DNA from: Salinibacter ruber DSM 13855
GTDB taxonomy: Bacteria > Bacteroidota > Rhodothermia > Rhodothermales > Salinibacteraceae
Reading direction: 5' to 3'
Length of the DNA: 64,000 nt
Assembly (NCBI RefSeq): GCF_000013045.1
Contig: NC_007677.1
Coordinates: 2,170,001 to 2,234,000 of the forward strand
In this document: positions 24,527 to 34,702 of the stretch, one piece after another
How the letters are laid out: each line of letters opens with the position of its first letter
Position numbering within the stretch: position 1 is the first letter of the stretch
Translations under genes and position numbers: made by a program
The notes under the pieces: generated by a model
Seen by the model: the letters and a program-made list of their open reading frames with translations, nothing else
What the model was told of the DNA's origin: nothing
The model's database searches: none

Positions 24527-27500
24527 TTAGACCTCAAGCTCCCGTGCCTCCTCAACAATTACGTAGGTTTCGAGCTCGTCCCCAACCTTCAGGTCGTCGA
24601 AGTTTTCGATCGAGAGCCCACACTCGTACCCGCTCTGGACCTCACTGACGTCCTCCTCAAAGCGCTTGAGCGAACTAATCTCTCCCTCGTACTGCACCAC
24701 GCCATCCCGCACAAGACGCACCTTTTGGTTTCGCCCCACGGTGCCCTCGTTGACGTAGCACCCCGCCACCATTCCCACGTCGGGGACGCTGAAGGTGTCT
24801 CGGACCTCGGCCCGGCCCTTCGTCTCTTCGCGGCGCTCGGGGGAGAGCAGTCCCTCCAGCGCATCGCGGACATCCTCGATGGCCGCGTAGATGACCGAGT
24901 AGGTCCGAATGTCGACCTCTTCTCGTTGGGACGCCTCACGGGCCCCGGACGTGGGACGCACCTGGAAGCCAAGGATGATGGCGTCCGAGGCGCGGGCCAG
25001 CATCACGTCGCTCTCGGTGATGGCCCCCACGCCGCTGTGGATCACATTGACGGCCACCTCGTCGGTCTTCAGCTTCAGGAGGGCATCGGAGAGTGCCTCG
25101 ACAGAACCGCCCACGTCGGCCTTGATGATAAGGTTGAGCTCGTGGAACTCGCCCTCGGCCATCTGGCGGCTGACCTGATCGAGCGAAACCTGGCTCTGTC
25201 GCCGGAGCTCCTGCTCGCGGTGGATCCGCTGGCGCTCCTGGGCCACGTCTCGGGCCTCGCCCTCGCTGTCCATGACGACGAATTGGTCGCCGACCTCCGG
25301 CGATCCGTCGCACCCGAGAACCAGAGCCGGTTGGGACGGCCCCACGGACTCAATGCGGTTGTCCCGCTCATTGAACATGGCACGGACGCTTCCGCTGTGA
25401 ATCCCGGCCAGGAAGGGATCGCCCGTCTCGAGGGTACCGTTTTGCACAAGGACAGTGATCACGTTCCCGCGGCCCTTTTCCAGCCGGCTTTCGATGATGA
25501 CGCCGGAGGCTTCCCGGTTGGGGTTGGCCTTCAGCTCCATGATCTCGGACTGCAGAAGGACCTTGTCGAGCAGCTCGTTGATGCCGTCCCCCGTCTTCGC
25601 GGACACCTCGGCGGACTGCACGTCCCCGCCGTACTCCTCCACGAGCACGTTCTGGTCGGCAAGCTCGGCCCGCACTTTCTCGGCGTCCGCCTCGCGCTTG
25701 TCCATCTTGTTGATGGCCACCACGATGGGCACGTCGGCGGCCTGAGCGTGGTTAATCGCCTCCTTCGTCCGCGGCATGACGGAATCGTCCGCGGCGACGA
25801 CCAGGATCACGATGTCGGTGGCCTTGGCCCCACGGGCACGCATGGCGGTGAAGGCCTCGTGGCCCGGCGTGTCAAGGAAGGCAATCGCCTCGTTGTCGTG
25901 GTCGGTGAGCTCTACGTAGTGGGCCCCCACGTGCTGCGTGATGCCTCCCTCTTCCCCGGCCACCACGTTGGCGTTTCGGACGTAGTCGAGCAGGGAGGTT
26001 TTGCCGTGGTCGACGTGCCCCATCACCGTCACGACCGGGGCGCGCGGCTCGAGGTCTTCCGGGTCGTCCTCCTCAACCTCGACGGCCTGCGTGTCCCGCT
26101 CCGCGACAAACTCAACCTCGTAGCCGTACTCGTCGGCGACGAACTCGATCGTCTCCGTGTCGAGACGCTGGTTGATGGACACCATCATGCCCGCGTCGAA
26201 CAACGTGTCGATCACGTCGCTCACCGGCTCCCCAATCAGGTTTGCGAGCTCGCCGGTCGTGACGAACTCGGTCACTTCGAGAATATTCTCCTGCTCGCGC
26301 TTGCGCTCTCGGCGGCGCTGTCGCTCCTCCTCGTGTCGCTTGCGCCGACGGCGCCGGCGGCGCTGGCGTTCGCGGCTGGCGCCCTGTTCCAGCTCCTGGA
26401 GCGTCTCTTGAAGCGTCTGCTCAATGTCTTCCTCGTCGGGGCCCCCACCGCCGCCGCCCTTCTGCTTCTTCCCTTTGCTCTTACTCTTCTTGTTACTCTT
26501 ATCCTTTTTGTCCTTTTTACTGCTCTTGTCTTTGTCCTTGTCTTTATCTTTCCGCTTGCGCTTGCGATCCGGACGCTGAAGTTGATCGCTGTCCATCTTG
26601 CCGACCACGCTGGGCCCCTTGAGACGGTAGCGCCCGGCCTTAAGCGTCTCCCCCTCTTCGTCCGCCTCGTCGTCCGCCGCATCGTCAGCACCTTCAGCCG
26701 GGGTCTCTTCCTCCGTCGTGTCGTCGGCCTCGCCTTCGGCCTCCGTGGGCTCTTCCGGCGCCTCCGCGTCTTCATCGGGAGCGTGTTCGTCGGAGGCGTG
26801 ATCGTCCGCCTCCTCGGCCGACGCTGTCTCCTTATCAGCCGACACGTCTTCCGCCTCCGTCTCGTCGGCGGGCGTCTCGGGCTCCGCCTCGGTCGGTTCG
26901 GGCGCGGCGGATTCGGCCTCGGCGTCGTCTGTAGCGTCCGCCTCCGTGGCCGCGTCCGTGTCGGAGGTCTCCTCGCCCGTGTCTTGGCCCGAAGCGTCCG
27001 CCTCGGCGTCTGGTTCTTGCGCGGCCTGCTTCTGCTCGTCCGCAATCGCCGCGGCGTCCTTGTCGGCCGCGTCGACAGGGGCCGTCTCGGCTTCGTCCGT
27101 GGGCGCTTCGTCCGCCGGTGCGTCGTCGGCGGACGCCTCGGCCGAGGCCTCGTCCCCGGAAGGCTCTGCCTCTGCGTCCGCGGGGGCCGTTGCATCCGAG
27201 GTGTCCTCTTCTGCCGGGGCCGCTTCCGGCGCTGCGTCGCCTGAGGCACGTGGCTCCTCCTCGTCGTCCGCGACAGCGGGCTCCGCCGCCTCTTCTGCCG
27301 TCTCGGTGGCAGACTCCGGCTCGGCCGCCTGTTCCTCATCAAGGGTGGCCACCTCGTCCCGCTCCGGGCCGCCGTCGTCCTCCTCTGAGCGGAGCTCCCG
27401 AATGCGGGCCGCCACTTCTGCGTCGTCGGCGTACTCCTCCCGCAGGACGAGGTACGCCTCCTCGTCGACAATCTTCGCGTTGAGACCAGAACCGGAGAGG

Positions 27501-27616
27501 GCCTCTTCGTAGCCCTCCTCTTCCAGAAACTCTACCACGCGGTCCTCGGAAACATTCAGCTCCCGAACGACCTGAAAGAGCTTCTTCTCTTGAAAGTCTT
27601 TCGTCTTGGTTGCCAT
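24527..27616 (-). CDS. infB: Translation initiation factor IF-2 with long acidic N-terminal region
   Basis: GTPase placing initiator fMet-tRNA on the 30S subunit. It has 1029 aa, longer than E. coli IF2 (890). Residues 1-80 form an IF2_N domain. Residues ~85-315 are almost entirely Asp, Glu, Ala, Thr and Pro, followed by a Lys-rich segment (~335-375, KDKDKDKDK and KKSKSKGKK). A second IF2_N-like domain precedes the G domain, whose G1 motif GHVDHGKT begins near residue 532, with DTPGHEAF and NKMD. IF2 domains II-IV follow. The length gain is all in the disordered N-terminal part. It is co-directional with nusA, 70 bp away. Confidence 0.96.
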   Translation of the reverse strand: MATKTKDFQEKKLFQVVRELNVSEDRVVEFLEEEGYEEALSGSGLNAKIVDEEAYLVLREEYADDAEVAARIRELRSEEDDGGPERDEVATLDEEQAAEPESATETAEEAAEPAVADDEEEPRASGDAAPEAAPAEEDTSDATAPADAEAEPSGDEASAEASADDAPADEAPTDEAETAPVDAADKDAAAIADEQKQAAQEPDAEADASGQDTGEETSDTDAATEADATDDAEAESAAPEPTEAEPETPADETEAEDVSADKETASAEEADDHASDEHAPDEDAEAPEEPTEAEGEADDTTEEETPAEGADDAADDEADEEGETLKAGRYRLKGPSVVGKMDSDQLQRPDRKRKRKDKDKDKDKSSKKDKKDKSNKKSKSKGKKQKGGGGGGPDEEDIEQTLQETLQELEQGASRERQRRRRRRRKRHEEERQRRRERKREQENILEVTEFVTTGELANLIGEPVSDVIDTLFDAGMMVSINQRLDTETIEFVADEYGYEVEFVAERDTQAVEVEEDDPEDLEPRAPVVTVMGHVDHGKTSLLDYVRNANVVAGEEGGITQHVGAHYVELTDHDNEAIAFLDTPGHEAFTAMRARGAKATDIVILVVAADDSVMPRTKEAINHAQAADVPIVVAINKMDKREADAEKVRAELADQNVLVEEYGGDVQSAEVSAKTGDGINELLDKVLLQSEIMELKANPNREASGVIIESRLEKGRGNVITVLVQNGTLETGDPFLAGIHSGSVRAMFNERDNRIESVGPSQPALVLGCDGSPEVGDQFVVMDSEGEARDVAQERQRIHREQELRRQSQVSLDQVSRQMAEGEFHELNLIIKADVGGSVEALSDALLKLKTDEVAVNVIHSGVGAITESDVMLARASDAIILGFQVRPTSGAREASQREEVDIRTYSVIYAAIEDVRDALEGLLSPERREETKGRAEVRDTFSVPDVGMVAGCYVNEGTVGRNQKVRLVRDGVVQYEGEISSLKRFEEDVSEVQSGYECGLSIENFDDLKVGDELETYVIVEEARELEV

Positions 27617-27686
27617 ATGGCAATCGGTTGTTGCTCAGACTCACTACAAAAGCGACCGCCGAAGTCGTTTTCGGCGGCATGCGCAG

Positions 27687-29327
27687 CTAAGATCGAACCT
27701 CAGGCTCTTCGGGGGTCGACTCCGCTTCCTGCTGCTCTTCGGAGGGGCTTTGGGGAATCTCGTCCTGTTCTTCGACCTCTTCGTCACCGCCTTCTTCTGT
27801 TGCCTCGCTGTCTCCGTCGGCCTGCTCGGGCTCGTTCGGGGCCGGCCCGTCGACGACCGTCTCCTCCCCGTCCGCGTCGGGGGCCGGTGCGCCGGCCTCG
27901 GGCGGCTCCTCGTCCGCATCGCCCGGGCCCTTCGAATCGGCGGACTCGGTCGCGCCGGCAGAAGACGCGGAGGACTCGGTCGACGCCTCGCTGGGGGTGG
28001 TGCCGTCCGTGTCGGCCGCCTCCGCCGTCTGCACAGACTCCACCGTGAATCGCCCCTGTCGGATCGACTCGATGATGCCCGGCCCCTTCTCGAATTCAGT
28101 CTCGATGATCTCCAGCACCTGCTTGGCGGTGTCGCGGTCGAGGTCGGCACGCCGGGCCAGGGCGTCCGCCGACAGTTCGAGCACGGCCTTTCCGGTGTCG
28201 CACCCGATCCGCTTCAGCTTCCCGATGGTTTCTTCCGTAAGTTCATCGCCAAACTGCTCGATGTCAATGTCTTCCTCGTCCGCCGGGATTTCGCGGTAGA
28301 CATCGATTTCGTATCCGGTCAACTGCGAGGCAAGCTTAATGTTGACGCCGCGCTTGCCGATGGCCTGGCTGACCTCGTCGGCCGGCACCTCCACGCGGGC
28401 CCGTGGCGGGTCCTCGTCCTGATTCAACGAAACGTTCGTCGGCTCGGCCGGCGACAGTGCCCGAGCAATCAGCTCCTGGGGGTCGTCGGACCACTGCATC
28501 ACGTCGATGTTCTCGTCGGAGAGCTCCCGGACGACGGCGTTGATCCGGACGCCCTTGACGCCCACGCATGCCCCTACCGGATCCACCTTCTCGTCGTGAC
28601 TCTCGACCGCCACCTTGGCGCGGTCGCCAGGAATCCGGGCCACCTTCTTGATCTCGACGATGCCGTCGTGCACCTCCGGCACCTCGACTTCGAAGAGGCG
28701 CTCCATGAACACCGGGGAGGTGCGGCTGACCACCACCTGCGGGTCGCTCCCCGCATCGCGCCGCACTTCCTTGACGACGGTCCGAAGCATGTTGCCCTTC
28801 CGGTAGTGATCCCCCGGAATTTGTTCGTCGCGGGGCAGCACGAGTTCGGTGTCCTCGTGCATCAGGAGCGTCTCGTGGCGACGGACCTGGTAAATCTCCC
28901 CGACGACGATGTCCCCAATGAGCTCCGTGTACTCCTGGTAGACCTGCTCCTTCTCGATGTCACGGATCCGCTGGCGAAAGGTCTGCCGCGCAGTCATCAC
29001 GGCCCGGCGCCCAAACTCGCTGACGTCCAGCCCCCCCGCCACCTCGTCGCCAACCGCAAAGCCGTCGTCAATCTTCTTGGCCTCGGACTCCTTAATCTCG
29101 GTCACCGGGTCTTCCACCTCCCAGTCCCCAACGACCTCTTGAATGTGGAGAATCTGGATGTCCCCCTGCTTCGGATTGAAAATGATCTCGAAGGCCTCGT
29201 CCGACCCGTACCGCTTGCGAAGCATCGCGCGGAACACGTCCTCCACGATAATCTGGAGCGTGTCCCGGTCCATGTCTTTGGACCGGGCTATTTCCCCAAA
29301 TGAGGAGATCAGGTCTTCGCTTCGCAT
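27687..29327 (-). CDS. nusA: Transcription termination/antitermination factor NusA with acidic tail
   Basis: RNA-polymerase-associated elongation factor, 546 aa from the ATG at 29327 (MRSEDLISSFGEIARSKDMD). The NusA N-terminal domain is followed by an S1 domain (~135-200) and two KH domains with IGACVGVKGVRINAVVREL and IGKRGVNIKLASQLTGYEID. A helix-hairpin-helix-like segment (SADALARRADLDRDTAKQVL) follows. The last ~120 residues are low-complexity acidic (PEQADGDSEATEEGGDEE). Second gene of the rimP operon, 63 bp after rimP. Confidence 0.96.
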   Translation of the reverse strand: MRSEDLISSFGEIARSKDMDRDTLQIIVEDVFRAMLRKRYGSDEAFEIIFNPKQGDIQILHIQEVVGDWEVEDPVTEIKESEAKKIDDGFAVGDEVAGGLDVSEFGRRAVMTARQTFRQRIRDIEKEQVYQEYTELIGDIVVGEIYQVRRHETLLMHEDTELVLPRDEQIPGDHYRKGNMLRTVVKEVRRDAGSDPQVVVSRTSPVFMERLFEVEVPEVHDGIVEIKKVARIPGDRAKVAVESHDEKVDPVGACVGVKGVRINAVVRELSDENIDVMQWSDDPQELIARALSPAEPTNVSLNQDEDPPRARVEVPADEVSQAIGKRGVNIKLASQLTGYEIDVYREIPADEEDIDIEQFGDELTEETIGKLKRIGCDTGKAVLELSADALARRADLDRDTAKQVLEIIETEFEKGPGIIESIRQGRFTVESVQTAEAADTDGTTPSEASTESSASSAGATESADSKGPGDADEEPPEAGAPAPDADGEETVVDGPAPNEPEQADGDSEATEEGGDEEVEEQDEIPQSPSEEQQEAESTPEEPEVRS

Positions 29328-29390
29328 AATCCGTCTCGTCCTGTGAAGAAGTAAGTTCCGCGTGGCCCGCCGCGTGTGTCCCAATTCCCC

Positions 29391-29858
29391 TTACCAGGGC
29401 AGCTCGATCCGAGCCTGGGTGATTGTCGTGTATGGCAGCTGAAGGCGCTCCGCAGAGGGCAGCTCCAGTTCAATCTCTTCGTCGTCCGCGTCGGTCAAGT
29501 CCCCCACCACGATCTCCTCGTCGCCGTCGCTTTCAAATCGTACACGCAAGGTGCGGCCAACGTTCTTCCGATACTGCGCCGGCATCGTCAAAGGACGCTT
29601 AATCCCGGGCGAGGAAAGCTCCAGCTTGTAGCTTCCATCCACCACGTCCTCCACGTCAAGCAGAAACCCGATCTCTTTGCTAATGAGGGCGAGGTCATCG
29701 TGGCCCACCTCCTCCTCGGAGTCAATGTACACTTCCACGACCCGTGTCCCCTTGTGCCCCCGCACCTCCACGTCCACCAGAAAGTAGTCGGTTCCGACGA
29801 TCACCTCTTCGGTCAGTCCGGAAACCCGGTCGGCAAGATGTTGTTGCGTGGGGTTCAC
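29391..29858 (-). CDS. rimP: Ribosome maturation factor RimP (non-ATG start)
   Basis: Assembly factor for the 30S subunit. It has 155 aa if started at the GTG at 29858 (NPTQQHLADRVSGL). A TTG at 29873 would add five residues (MTTAF); the nearest in-frame ATG is far upstream at 30044 and codes a Cys/Arg-rich, non-RimP stretch. Family motifs are YFLVDVEVRGHKGTRVVEVYID and the C-terminal SSPGIKRPL. First gene of the rimP-nusA-infB-rbfA-ribF-rpsO-pnp operon. Its promoter should lie between the prfB terminator (29993) and the start codon. Confidence 0.88.
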   Translation of the reverse strand: MNPTQQHLADRVSGLTEEVIVGTDYFLVDVEVRGHKGTRVVEVYIDSEEEVGHDDLALISKEIGFLLDVEDVVDGSYKLELSSPGIKRPLTMPAQYRKNVGRTLRVRFESDGDEEIVVGDLTDADDEEIELELPSAERLQLPYTTITQARIELPW

Positions 29859-29992
29859 AAATGCAGTTGTCAAGCGTCCAGAAGCACCTAGTGCAAAAAA
29901 GCGCCCGGCCCGACAGGCGGGACGAACGCCATGTGCGGCCCGGGATCGCCGAACCGCCTCTCCAATTCTCGGATGCCCGCAGGCATCAGTAC

Positions 29993-30018
29993 AAAAAGGT
30001 GGCGTCGGAGGCCACCTT
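29993..30018 (-). terminator. Intrinsic terminator of prfB
   Basis: On the minus strand AAGGTGGC, a 7-base loop and GCCACCTT form a perfect 8-bp stem (30011-30018 with 29996-30003), followed at once by a run of T. It lies 113 bp after the prfB stop and separates prfB from the rimP operon. Confidence 0.85.
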
Positions 30019-30130
30019 CTCGCGCTGTTTTCCCAGCGGACCACGAAATACGCGTGTCAAAACGGTGTAACGTTGGGCCCCGCCCGATGTTTCTACGCGT
30101 CCGCCCCTCCAGCAGCTGCGCTGCGCGCCC

Positions 30131-31268
30131 CTACACTGGAGACGTGTCCCGGTCTTTCTTGCCTTTGAGGAGATAGGCCTTGATGAACGGGTCCAGCTCC
30201 CCTTCCAGCACGGCCTCCGCGTCGTTCCGCTTGGTGTCCGTCCGGTGGTCGTTCACCATCTTGTAGGGGTGGAGCACGTACGAGCGGATCTGACTCCCCC
30301 ATTCGATGCTTTTCTTCGAACTCTCAAGCCGCTCTTTTTCTTCTTCTTTGAGCTCCCGCTCCGCCTGGTAGATGCGGCTCTTGAGCATCTCTCGGGCGCG
30401 ACGACGGTTCTGGTGCTGGCTCCGCTCCTGGGTGCACGCGGCCCGGACGGTGGTCTCCTCGCCGTTGGACAGGGTGCCGGTCCAGATCAAACGGACGCCC
30501 GTTTCCACCTTGTTGACGTGCTGCCCCCCCTTGCCGCCGGACCGGAAGGTCTGGAGTTCTATTTCGCCCTCACTCAAGTCCACCCCAATGCTGTCGTCAA
30601 CCTCGGGGTAGACAAAGACGCTCGCGAACGAGGTGTGGCGGCGGCTGTCGGCGTCGAACGGGGAGATGCGGACCAGTCGGTGCACGCCGGTTTCGCTTTT
30701 GAGGCGGCCGTAGGCGTGCCGTCCCTGCACATTCAGGGTTGCGCTCTTGATGCCGGCCTCCTCTCCAGGCTGCTGGTGGACGAGTTCCACGTCGTAGTCT
30801 TGGTCCTCGGCCCACCGCATGTACATGCGGAGCAGCATTTCTGCCCAGTCTTGGCTTTCGGTGCCCCCGGCACCCGGGTTGATTTCGACGATGGCGTCTC
30901 GCTCGTCGTCGGGGTCGTCGAGAAGACTTTCCAACTCCAACCGATCGAGCTTCTGTTCGAGCTTTCGCGCCTCCGCGTCGATCTCGTCCGACATGTCTTC
31001 CCCCTCCTCTTCGGAGAGAAGCTGAAGGGTCTCAATGTCCTCGGCCTGCTCCTTGACGTCCTCCCACGCCTCGATCCATTCTTCTTCGCGGGCAATTCGC
31101 TTTTCGATCTCGCGGGCCCGATCCGGGTCGTCCCAAAAGTCGGGGTCCATCCGCTCCTGGTTGAGCTCTTCGACGGTCATGCGGCGACCGTCTACGTCAA
31201 AGATAGCCCCCGAGCGCCTCCACGCGCTCAGCGAGCTGTTCGAGGTCCTCGTCCGAGTACGACTTCAT
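30131..31268 (-). CDS. prfB: Peptide chain release factor 2, with programmed +1 frameshift
   Basis: RF2 releases peptides at UGA and UAA. The coding sequence is join(31268..31200, then 31198..30131) on the minus strand. The 0-frame reads ATG at 31268 for 23 codons to CTT and meets TGA at 31199-31197. Slipping one base continues into the 355-codon frame, 378 aa in total. The site is canonical: an SD-like GGGGGC, then TAT CTT TGA C. In the main frame the RF2 tRNA-mimic SPFDADSRRHTSFASV and the GGQ motif (SGGKGGQHVNKVETG, near residue 247) are intact. Calling the gene from the ATG at 31180 alone loses about 29 N-terminal residues. Its level is likely autoregulated by RF2. Confidence 0.96.
31196..31211 (-). 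promoter_or_regulatory. prfB +1 recoding site
   Basis: Minus-strand GGGGGCTATCTTTGAC. The G-run acts as an internal Shine-Dalgarno three bases before the slippery CTT; the TGA followed by C is a weak stop. This matches the known RF2 autoregulatory site of many bacteria, in which low RF2 causes pausing at UGA and slippage into the full-length frame. Confidence 0.93.
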
Positions 31269-31375
31269 GGTAGAAGAGAGGATTTTGGTGAGGGGAGACC
31301 GGAGCCAAAACTTTGTGGCGGCAGAAACTACGGCCCGAAGCGGGATGTTTCTCCGGACCGATTGGGAGCGGGCCT

Positions 31376-32578
31376 TCAGGACTGGTGCCGCGACACAAAC
31401 CGGTCAATGCGGGTGAGCGCCTCCGTGATGTCGTCCAGGCCGGTGGCGTAGGAGCACCGCACGTACCCTTCTCCACTTGGGCCGAAGGCGGTTCCCGGGA
31501 CGCACGCCACCTTCTCTTCTTCCAGGAGCCGCTGGGCAAATTCCTCGGACGTCATCCCCGTAGAAGTCACGTCGGGAAAGCAGTAAAAGGCGCCCTCCGG
31601 CTCGAAGGTGGGAAGGCCCGCGTCGTTCAGCCCCGACACGATGGTGCGGCGGCGCTCGTCGTAGCTCTGCCGCATCTTCTCCACGTCGCCCCTGGCCTCA
31701 CGCAGCGCAGCGATGGCCCCTTCCTGGGCCATCGTCGGCGCGCTCATAATCATGTACTGGTGCACCTTGAGCATCGCCTGCGAGAGCGGTTTCGGCGCGC
31801 AGGCAAACCCGATTCGCCATCCCGTCATCGCGTAGTTCTTCGAGAAGCCCCCCAGCAGCACCGTCCGTTCGCGTAGTCCCTCAACGGTGGGGACGCACAC
31901 GTGCCCCCGGTCGTGGGCGGTGCCGTAGATCAACTGGTCGTAGATCTCGTCAGAGACGACCAGCAGGTCGTTGTCGACCACGAGCTGGGCAATCTCTTGA
32001 AGCGTGTCGCGCCGCAGCACCGCCCCGGTCGGGTTGTTCGGGTATCCCAGGAAGAGCACCTTGGACCGGTCACTAAGGTGCGGCTCAATGTCGGCGGCCG
32101 TCACCTGAAAGTCGTTCTCGACGTGGGTCGGGACATGCACCACCTCCCCCCCTGCAAATCGGGCGGACGGGCCGTAGGACACGAAGCAGGGCTCAGGGAT
32201 CAGCACTTCGTCCCCCGGCTCGAGAAAAGCCTGCATGGCCAGCTGCATCGCCTCGCTGCACCCCACCGTGGCGACGATTTCGCTCTCCGGGTCGTACGAG
32301 AGGCCGTGTCGCTCCTCGTAGTCCTCCGCGATGAGCTCGCGGAGCTCCTCCATGCCGGCATTGGAGGTGTAGCTCGTGCGCCCGTTCTCCAGCGCGTCGA
32401 CGCCGGCCTCCAGCGCCGCGTCCGGCGAGTTGAAGTCCGGCTCCCCGATGCCAAGCGAGATGACGTTGTCCATCGTGGCGGCAATGTCGAAGAACCGGCG
32501 GATGCCGCTCGGGGGCGTCTCACGCACGCGATCTGAGACGTACGTATCGAGATCGGGGGCGGTGGCAGGAGCGGCCAT
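31376..32578 (-). CDS. Class I/II PLP-dependent aminotransferase
   Basis: Fold-type I aminotransferase, 400 aa from the ATG at 32578 (MAAPATAPDLDTYV). Visible features are ISLGIGEPDF near the N-terminus, the PNNPTGA motif, SDEIYDQLIY, and the PLP-lysine K247 in GGFSKNYAMTGWRIGF. Arg in the C-terminal VRCSYAT would bind the substrate carboxylate. It resembles the aspartate/PatA-like group, but the substrate cannot be fixed from sequence alone. It lies 107 bp upstream of prfB on the same strand and divergently from the aldehyde dehydrogenase. Confidence 0.9.
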   Translation of the reverse strand: MAAPATAPDLDTYVSDRVRETPPSGIRRFFDIAATMDNVISLGIGEPDFNSPDAALEAGVDALENGRTSYTSNAGMEELRELIAEDYEERHGLSYDPESEIVATVGCSEAMQLAMQAFLEPGDEVLIPEPCFVSYGPSARFAGGEVVHVPTHVENDFQVTAADIEPHLSDRSKVLFLGYPNNPTGAVLRRDTLQEIAQLVVDNDLLVVSDEIYDQLIYGTAHDRGHVCVPTVEGLRERTVLLGGFSKNYAMTGWRIGFACAPKPLSQAMLKVHQYMIMSAPTMAQEGAIAALREARGDVEKMRQSYDERRRTIVSGLNDAGLPTFEPEGAFYCFPDVTSTGMTSEEFAQRLLEEEKVACVPGTAFGPSGEGYVRCSYATGLDDITEALTRIDRFVSRHQS

Positions 32579-32767
32579 AGAACAGGTTTTGGGTCTGAGG
32601 TCAAGCAAGCAGTTGGTGTAGGCGCGTACTCTGTCCCTCCCGGGAGGTTCAATTCGTCCCCGGCGGTGCCGACCGGACGCCGGACAACGGATTGTACTTT
32701 GAAGTTCTCGGCACCTAGGTTTGGGAAAGCACTGTTCCCCTCCAAATTGTCTCTCTTTGTGTCTGGT

Positions 32768-34255
32768 ATGCCCGATACGTTCGAAAACTACATTGGCGGC
32801 CGCTGGACCGGCGCCGCCTCACAGGCCACCTTCGACAACCGAAACCCGGCCGACCCCGACGACCACATCGGCGACTTTCCGGATTCGGCCCCCGCCGACG
32901 TTGACGCCGCCGTGCAGGCGGCCCAAGACGCCTTCTCGGACTGGGGCAGCACCCCCGCTCCGGACCGCGGGAAGATTCTGAAAGCCTCCGGCGACCTGCT
33001 AGCGGAGCGAAAAGACGAAATCGCCCGCTCGATGACCCGCGAGATGGGCAAGCCCTTCTTCGAGACGAAGGGCGATGTGCAGGAGGCCATCGACACGGCC
33101 TACTACGCGGCCAGCGAAACGCGACGGCTGTTCGGCACCACGGTCCCGAGTGAGCTGCCCGACAAGATGAACATGGCCATCCGTCGCCCGCTCGGGGTGT
33201 GTGGCATCATCACGGCCTGGAATTTTCCCGTCGCCGTGCCGTCCTGGAAGATCTTCCCGGCCCTCGCCGCCGGCAATACGATCGTCTTTAAGCCGAGCGA
33301 GGACGCCCCGCACAGCGGCCTGCGCTTCGTGCAGACGCTGATCGACGCGGGCATTCCGGATGGGGTGATCAACGTGGTGCACGGCGCGGACGAGGCGGGG
33401 CAGGCGCTCGTGGAGCACCCGGAGGTCGACGCCATCGGCTTCACCGGGTCCTACGAGGTCGGCACCGCGATTGCCGAAACCTGCGGCCGCCTCAACACGC
33501 CGGTGTCCCTGGAGATGGGCGGCAAGAACCCGATGATCGTGATGGACGACGCCGACCTCGACCTCGCGCTGGAGGGCGCCATCTGGGGCGCCTACGGCAC
33601 CACGGGCCAGCGGTGCACGGCCACCAGCCGCCTCATCTGTCACGAATCGGTGCACGACGAGCTCGTGGCGATGATTCGGGACGAGGCAGAAGCGCTCGTC
33701 CTTGGTGATGGAAACGACGCGGACACCGACGTGGGGCCCCTCATCAATCAGGCCGCCGCGGAAACGGTGCACCGGTACGTCGAGATCGGACAGGAGGAGG
33801 GCGCCACCCTGGAGATGGGCGGCGCGCCTGCGTCGGTTGACGGCCTCGACGGTCACTTCTACGAGCCGACCCTCTTCACGGACGTGACGCCCGACATGAC
33901 GATTGCCCAAGAAGAAATCTTTGGGCCGGTGCTCGCGACGTTTGAGGTCGGGTCCTACGACGAGGCCGTGACGGTGGCCAACGATACCCAGTACGGGCTC
34001 TCCTCTTCCATCTACACCCAGGACGTGAACAAGAGCTTCCGGGCGATGCGGGACCTGGAGGCCGGCATCACCTACGTCAACGGCCCCACGATCGGGGCCG
34101 AGGCGCACATGCCCTTCGGGGGGGTAAAGGACACCGGCAACGGCCAACGGGACGGGGGCTACGCGGCCTTCGAGTTCTGGACGGAGCACAAAACCCTCTA
34201 CGTTGACTACTCCGGCCAGCTACAAAAAGCCCAGATGGACTCGGTGGAAGACTAA
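32768..34255 (+). CDS. NAD(P)-dependent aldehyde dehydrogenase
   Basis: Oxidises an aldehyde to the acid, 495 aa from the ATG at 32768 (MPDTFENYIGGRWTGAA). The catalytic Cys283 is in TTGQRCTATSRL and the general base Glu249 in LEMGGKNP. The cofactor site shows TAWNFPVAVPSWKIFPALA and GFTGS. The C-terminal NGPTIGAEAHMPFGGVKDTG is most like alpha-ketoglutarate-semialdehyde dehydrogenases, which is my best guess. Single-gene transcript: divergent from the aminotransferase and closed by its own terminator. Confidence 0.9.
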   Translation: MPDTFENYIGGRWTGAASQATFDNRNPADPDDHIGDFPDSAPADVDAAVQAAQDAFSDWGSTPAPDRGKILKASGDLLAERKDEIARSMTREMGKPFFETKGDVQEAIDTAYYAASETRRLFGTTVPSELPDKMNMAIRRPLGVCGIITAWNFPVAVPSWKIFPALAAGNTIVFKPSEDAPHSGLRFVQTLIDAGIPDGVINVVHGADEAGQALVEHPEVDAIGFTGSYEVGTAIAETCGRLNTPVSLEMGGKNPMIVMDDADLDLALEGAIWGAYGTTGQRCTATSRLICHESVHDELVAMIRDEAEALVLGDGNDADTDVGPLINQAAAETVHRYVEIGQEEGATLEMGGAPASVDGLDGHFYEPTLFTDVTPDMTIAQEEIFGPVLATFEVGSYDEAVTVANDTQYGLSSSIYTQDVNKSFRAMRDLEAGITYVNGPTIGAEAHMPFGGVKDTGNGQRDGGYAAFEFWTEHKTLYVDYSGQLQKAQMDSVED

Positions 34256-34290
34256 AGTAGAAGTGGTCTTCTCTTTTGTGCATCTCGCTC

Positions 34291-34330
34291 TGCAATGCGG
34301 GTGGTGATGGAGCGCATCACCACCCGTTTT
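34291..34330 (+). terminator. Intrinsic terminator of the aldehyde dehydrogenase gene
   Basis: CGGGTGGTGATG (34298-34309) and CATCACCACCCG (34315-34326) form a perfect 12-bp stem with a GAGCG loop, followed by TTTT. It lies 42 bp past the stop codon. Flanking TGCAAT/ATTGCA can extend the structure. Confidence 0.9.
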
Positions 34331-34393
34331 GTATTGCAGAAACGAGGATCCCTGGTGGAAGGGCCTCCCGCGTGCACGGGACGCCTCTCTCAG

Positions 34394-34702
34394 TTACTCG
34401 TCATTTCGGAGGTACTCATCGTCTTCCCGGGCCCGGACGACGGCTTTGTAACTTTCGTCCTCCTGCTGGGCCGAACGCACAATGACGTTCTCCTTGCCGA
34501 AGCGGCGATACAGAAGGTTGCGAAGGTTTTGAATGTCGTTCTGCTCAAGATCCGAGAGCACAATTGCCTCGTCGTCGCCAACGTCACTCCACTTCTGGGC
34601 AATCGGCTCGTACTTGGACGTACGGCCGCGTCCCCCGCTCGCCCCGAGTTCACGTTCGGCGTCCTGCTGATCCATGACTTCCATCTGAAAATCTGCGTTC
34701 AT
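34394..34702 (-). CDS. Small acidic orphan protein
   Basis: 102 aa, function not recognised. Coding character is good: Asp/Glu-rich with an ordered middle (KYEPIAQKWSDVGDDEAIVLSDLE), then a helix-strand-helix like NLRNLLYRRFGKENVIVRSAQQ. The start is either the ATG at 34702 or an ATG six codons in. No signal or TM segment. An AT-rich stretch with TATATTTTG on the minus strand lies directly upstream and probably holds the promoter. It converges on the aldehyde dehydrogenase terminator. Confidence 0.65.
   Translation of the reverse strand: MNADFQMEVMDQQDAERELGASGGRGRTSKYEPIAQKWSDVGDDEAIVLSDLEQNDIQNLRNLLYRRFGKENVIVRSAQQEDESYKAVVRAREDDEYLRNDE

Noticed and set aside
24725-27244. 839-aa plus-strand frame opposite infB
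   Set aside because: Product is an antisense shadow of acidic IF2 codons, giving artificial Arg/Leu/Val repeats.
29859-30044. ATG start for rimP at 30044
   Set aside because: The 62 added residues are Cys/Arg/Pro-rich, unlike RimP, and the frame would begin inside the prfB terminator region.
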